The translations under genes were made by a program, and so were the position numbers. Of a stretch of DNA of 36,438 bases, positions 33,977 to 36,438 are shown piece by piece. Positions within the stretch are counted from its first letter, which is position 1. Each line of letters opens with the position of its first letter. The notes beneath the pieces are model-generated. The model was not told the DNA's origin. It worked only from the letters and a program-made list of their open reading frames with translations, and searched no databases. The stretch comes from JANQIV01 sp050117315 (GTDB taxonomy: Bacteria; Bacteroidota; Ignavibacteria; Ignavibacteriales; Melioribacteraceae), in contig JASFMY010000058.1 in assembly GCA_050117315.1 (NCBI GenBank), positions 1 to 36,438 of the forward strand, given 5' to 3'.

Positions 33977-35680
33977 ATGACATTAAAAAATTTTGAAGAC
34001 AATATTTCACCCGTTATTCTTGAAAGAGGCTATAGTTATTTTGTAAACAATCATATTACTTCTCTTGAAGAAGAGGATACGGGATTGTGGCTTGCAGAAG
34101 TAGAGGGTACGGATACCTATTTTGTAACCATAGAAACAGAAAGCAATAAAATCAATAATTGGGATTGCGATTGTCCTTTTGAGGGAGAAGTATGCAAACA
34201 TGTAGCAGCAGTACTATATGCTATTGCTGAAAGCGAATCGTTAAAAAAAGAGACTGTAAAAAGTAAGGGGAGTAAAAAGAAGAAAACTAAAAATGTTGAG
34301 ATGATTTTCAATAAAGTAACCAAAGAGGATCTAAAAGAGTTTATTCTGTCTCAATTCAAAAAAAACCGCGAACTAAAAAATAGATTTATCGCGTATTTCG
34401 CAGAACATATTAATGAAAATGCAGAAGACAAATATAAAACTATTGTGAAAAATGTTATTAAAGCATCGGAAGATAGTTCCGGATTTATTGGCTATTATTC
34501 TGCTTCTTCTTTAACAAATGACCTTGAAGCAATACTTAACAAGGCTCAGATGCTGCTGGAAGAAAGAAATCTTGTGGAGAGCCTCGCAATTTGTAAATCC
34601 GTGATTGAAGAACTACCTTCATTGGAGGAATGTATGGATGATTCGGACGGCGGACTTTATGGCCTTACGGAATATGCTTTTGATATTTTTTCACAAATTG
34701 CTGTAAAAGCTCCGCCTGAATTAAAGGATATCTTATTTCAATACTGCATTGATAGTTATACACACGGCAATTTTAATGGAACAGACTTTAGCGAGGAATT
34801 CCTTTGTGTACTGCCTGATCTAATTTCATTAGAAGAACAGGAACAACAATTTTTTAAAATTATCAACGATCAAATTGAGATGGAAAAAGATGAACCATAT
34901 TCTGATTACCGTATAACCAGGCTTATTCAAATAAAAGTTAATTTTTTAAAAAACAGTAACCGAAAGGAAGAGGCCTGGAAGTTAGTAGAAGATAACAAAC
35001 AATACCCGGAATTCATGGTACTGTTGGTGGATGAAGCGGTAAAAAGAAAAGATTTTATAAAAGCAGTTGAATTATGTTTTGAAGGGATAAAAATTGCACA
35101 AGAGAAGCGTCACCCGGGCACAATCAGTGATTGGAATGAAAGATTATTAACCATTTATGAAACCACAAATAACATTGTTGAAATTAGGAAGATGGCAAAA
35201 AAGCTTTTCTTTGAAAAGCATTTCTCTATGAAATATTATAAAAAGTTGCGGTCTACCTATAAAAAGGAGGAATGGGGGAAAATTTGCGAAAGCATAATTG
35301 AGAAGATCAAAGGCAAAGATAAGTCGGGTAGTTACTACGATGCCCATACTTTGGCGGAAATTTTCGTAATAGAAAATTATAAAGAGCGTCTGCTGAAATT
35401 ATTACAACTAAACTCAAAAAGAATTGGTTTTGTTGACGAATACGCAAAACACATAAAAAAGGAATACCCTGAAAAGCTTATTCTTCTATACGAAGAGGGA
35501 ATAAAAAAACACGCTGAAAATACCGGGCGTAATTTTTACAACGAGGTTGCACATTACCTAAAAAACCTACAAAAAATTAATGGAGGAAAAGAAAAGGTTA
35601 AATCCATTGTAAATTATTTCCGTCAGACTTACAAAAACCGCAGGGCAATGAGGGAAATACTGAACAAGAATTTTTCTTAA
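33977..35680 (+). CDS. SWIM zinc-finger protein with helical-repeat body
   Basis: A 567-residue cytoplasmic protein. The N-terminal 80 residues are a SWIM domain module: YFVNNHITSLEEED and WLAEVEGTDTYFVTI strands, then the zinc motif CxCx6CxH at C64, C66, C73 and H75 (CDCPFEGEVCKH) followed by VAAVLYAI. A lysine-rich linker (95-105, KSKGSKKKKTKN) leads to about 460 residues of helical, TPR/HEAT-like sequence with no enzymatic motif. SWIM modules bind DNA or proteins; in bacteria they often sit beside SNF2 helicases, and no helicase is present here. GGGAAC precedes the ATG. Codirectional with the two-component genes but 188 bases behind them. Confidence 0.85.
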   Translation: MTLKNFEDNISPVILERGYSYFVNNHITSLEEEDTGLWLAEVEGTDTYFVTIETESNKINNWDCDCPFEGEVCKHVAAVLYAIAESESLKKETVKSKGSKKKKTKNVEMIFNKVTKEDLKEFILSQFKKNRELKNRFIAYFAEHINENAEDKYKTIVKNVIKASEDSSGFIGYYSASSLTNDLEAILNKAQMLLEERNLVESLAICKSVIEELPSLEECMDDSDGGLYGLTEYAFDIFSQIAVKAPPELKDILFQYCIDSYTHGNFNGTDFSEEFLCVLPDLISLEEQEQQFFKIINDQIEMEKDEPYSDYRITRLIQIKVNFLKNSNRKEEAWKLVEDNKQYPEFMVLLVDEAVKRKDFIKAVELCFEGIKIAQEKRHPGTISDWNERLLTIYETTNNIVEIRKMAKKLFFEKHFSMKYYKKLRSTYKKEEWGKICESIIEKIKGKDKSGSYYDAHTLAEIFVIENYKERLLKLLQLNSKRIGFVDEYAKHIKKEYPEKLILLYEEGIKKHAENTGRNFYNEVAHYLKNLQKINGGKEKVKSIVNYFRQTYKNRRAMREILNKNFS

Positions 35681-35730
35681 GACTGCAATTTAATATTTGT
35701 TTTCACTACTAACCGACAAAAAAAATAGAA

Positions 35731-35750
35731 GGGCTACAAAAAAGTAGCCC
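35731..35750 (-). terminator. Intrinsic-terminator-like hairpin
   Basis: GGGCTAC, AAAAAA loop, GTAGCCC: a perfect 7-bp GC-rich stem 50 bases after the SWIM gene. Read on the minus strand the stem is followed by TTCTATTTTTTTT, a textbook U-tract; read on the plus strand it lacks one. It may therefore terminate leftward transcription and, more weakly, the SWIM message. Confidence 0.6.
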
Positions 35751-35909
35751 CCGAATGTCGTAAATTTGTTTAGCCAAAACAAAGAGGAAAATAGAGTAAA
35801 ATTACGTCGAATATATTACTGTGATTAAAAGAACCGTCAGTTTGTATTTATAACAAATAACCTTGATATAACATCAGAAGAAGTGACATTTATATACACA
35901 AGCCAAATA

Positions 35910-36023
35910 GGTTTTGGGATTTAGTTTTTATTTAGAACTCACCTAAATCCTCCCCGCCTCCCAAAGTCTCCTACGGCGGGCAGGTCTTAAAAAGAGAGGA
36001 CTTTATGGCAAAATCCCAAAACC
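35910..36023. repeat. Nested inverted-repeat element
   Basis: GGTTTTGGGATTT (35910-35922) and its exact inverse AAATCCCAAAACC (36011-36023) enclose about 88 bases holding a GC-rich core (CCTCCCCGCCTCCC...ACGGCGGGCAGG at 35949-35983), which itself contains a CCGCC/GGCGG pair. The element is non-coding, sharply richer in G and C than its AT-rich surroundings, and resembles a small dispersed element inserted between gene remnants. Confidence 0.55.
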
Positions 36024-36069
36024 AATTTGCAACAAGTATATATAAGAAATAGAATTGCTATTTAAGAAA

Positions 36070-36234
36070 ATGAAGCAGAATTTTCAGTTACATTATTTTT
36101 ACGGTGAAAATGAAAATGCAATTAGAACACAAGTTTGGTGTACACTAATAGCACAATTACTACTGACTGTATTACAAAAAATGGCTAATGGAAAAGCCCG
36201 GATTCTATTCGGTTTCTTATTTCCAACGTGCTGA
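36070..36234 (+). pseudogene. IS4-family transposase, C-terminal remnant
   Basis: A 54-codon frame containing FQLHYFYGENENAIRTQVW and CTLIAQLLLTVLQK, then GKARILFGF and a stop. This matches the segment of IS4-type transposases just after the last catalytic glutamate ('FLGDNENAIKIQIWCTLIADLLL'). The catalytic DDE residues upstream and the terminal domain are missing, so it is a dead fragment. The rest of the window to base 36438 shows no gene, only AT-rich sequence. Confidence 0.65.
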
Positions 36235-36438
36235 GGCACGTGGCTATTGAAGCACCTAATTGAGTTACGCAACACACCCTGAATGCCGGAGCTATGAAAC
36301 ACTACATTCATAAGACTTCCTGCGAAATAAGCCCCTAAAAGCAATAATAAATTTGCCAGTCTTATAGGTCATAATGTTCAAATTTAAGTAAACATTAAGT
36401 TGTGCAAACCAGCAACATTCTTAAATATTATAGAGTGA
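36235..36438. other. Window end, no gene seen
   Basis: Sequence after the IS4 relic. All frames are short and unrecognised; it could be further decayed transposon sequence. Confidence 0.4.

Noticed and set aside
36099..36344. 81-codon minus-strand frame at the right end
   Set aside because: It is antisense to the IS4 transposase remnant, which explains the region much better.

Overview
The window looks like a piece of an AT-rich chromosome from the Bacteroidota/Chlorobi side of the tree, most likely an Ignavibacteria-type organism. This is an inference from protein families: C-terminal sorting domains of the NYPNPFNPSTT type (type IX secretion, T9SS), a PorV/PorQ-family protein, a GWxTD-domain protein, several carboxypeptidase-regulatory TonB-dependent receptors (TBDRs) and lamin-tail-domain surface proteins. 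No rRNA, tRNA or CRISPR array was seen.

Layout. (1) 1-0.75 kb is a graveyard of mobile-element and metabolic gene fragments: two IS630 pieces and an aldo/keto reductase tail. (2) 0.86-9.0 kb, plus strand: GWxTD/TPR secreted protein, TonB-like protein and GYD-domain protein in close order, then two TBDRs separated by a dead IS110 fragment. (3) 9.4-13.5 kb, minus strand: a compact signalling operon of a soluble PAS histidine kinase, an NMT1/THI5-type periplasmic binding protein and a dCache-HAMP-SpoIIE phosphatase, with a MurR/RpiR regulator just upstream. (4) 14.6-28.8 kb, minus strand: eight codirectional genes, in order of transcription M20 peptidase, NhaC antiporter, triple lamin-tail T9SS protein, TBDR, large Fn3/T9SS protein, PorV/PorQ protein, T9SS alpha/beta hydrolase and its lipoprotein paralogue. 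A long inverted repeat lies immediately before the first gene, and a perfect 20-bp palindrome lies between the TBDR and the Fn3 gene. (5) 29.2-31.9 kb, minus strand: a radical SAM (B12-binding/DUF4070-like) and nitronate monooxygenase-like pair. (6) 32.1-35.7 kb, plus strand: an OmpR-type two-component system and a SWIM zinc-finger protein. (7) 35.7-36.4 kb: hairpin, nested repeat and an IS4-type transposase relic.

How it may work together (inference): region 4 reads as a surface capture and degradation module. T9SS-exported binding and hydrolase proteins would act at the cell surface with PorV helping export or attachment, the TBDR (energised by TonB proteins such as the one in region 2) would import products, the lipoprotein hydrolase would act on the envelope side, and the M20 peptidase and NhaC transporter would finish processing and ion coupling inside. 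The adjacent binding-protein/kinase/phosphatase operon could sense the same or a related small molecule. The substrate cannot be read from the sequence.
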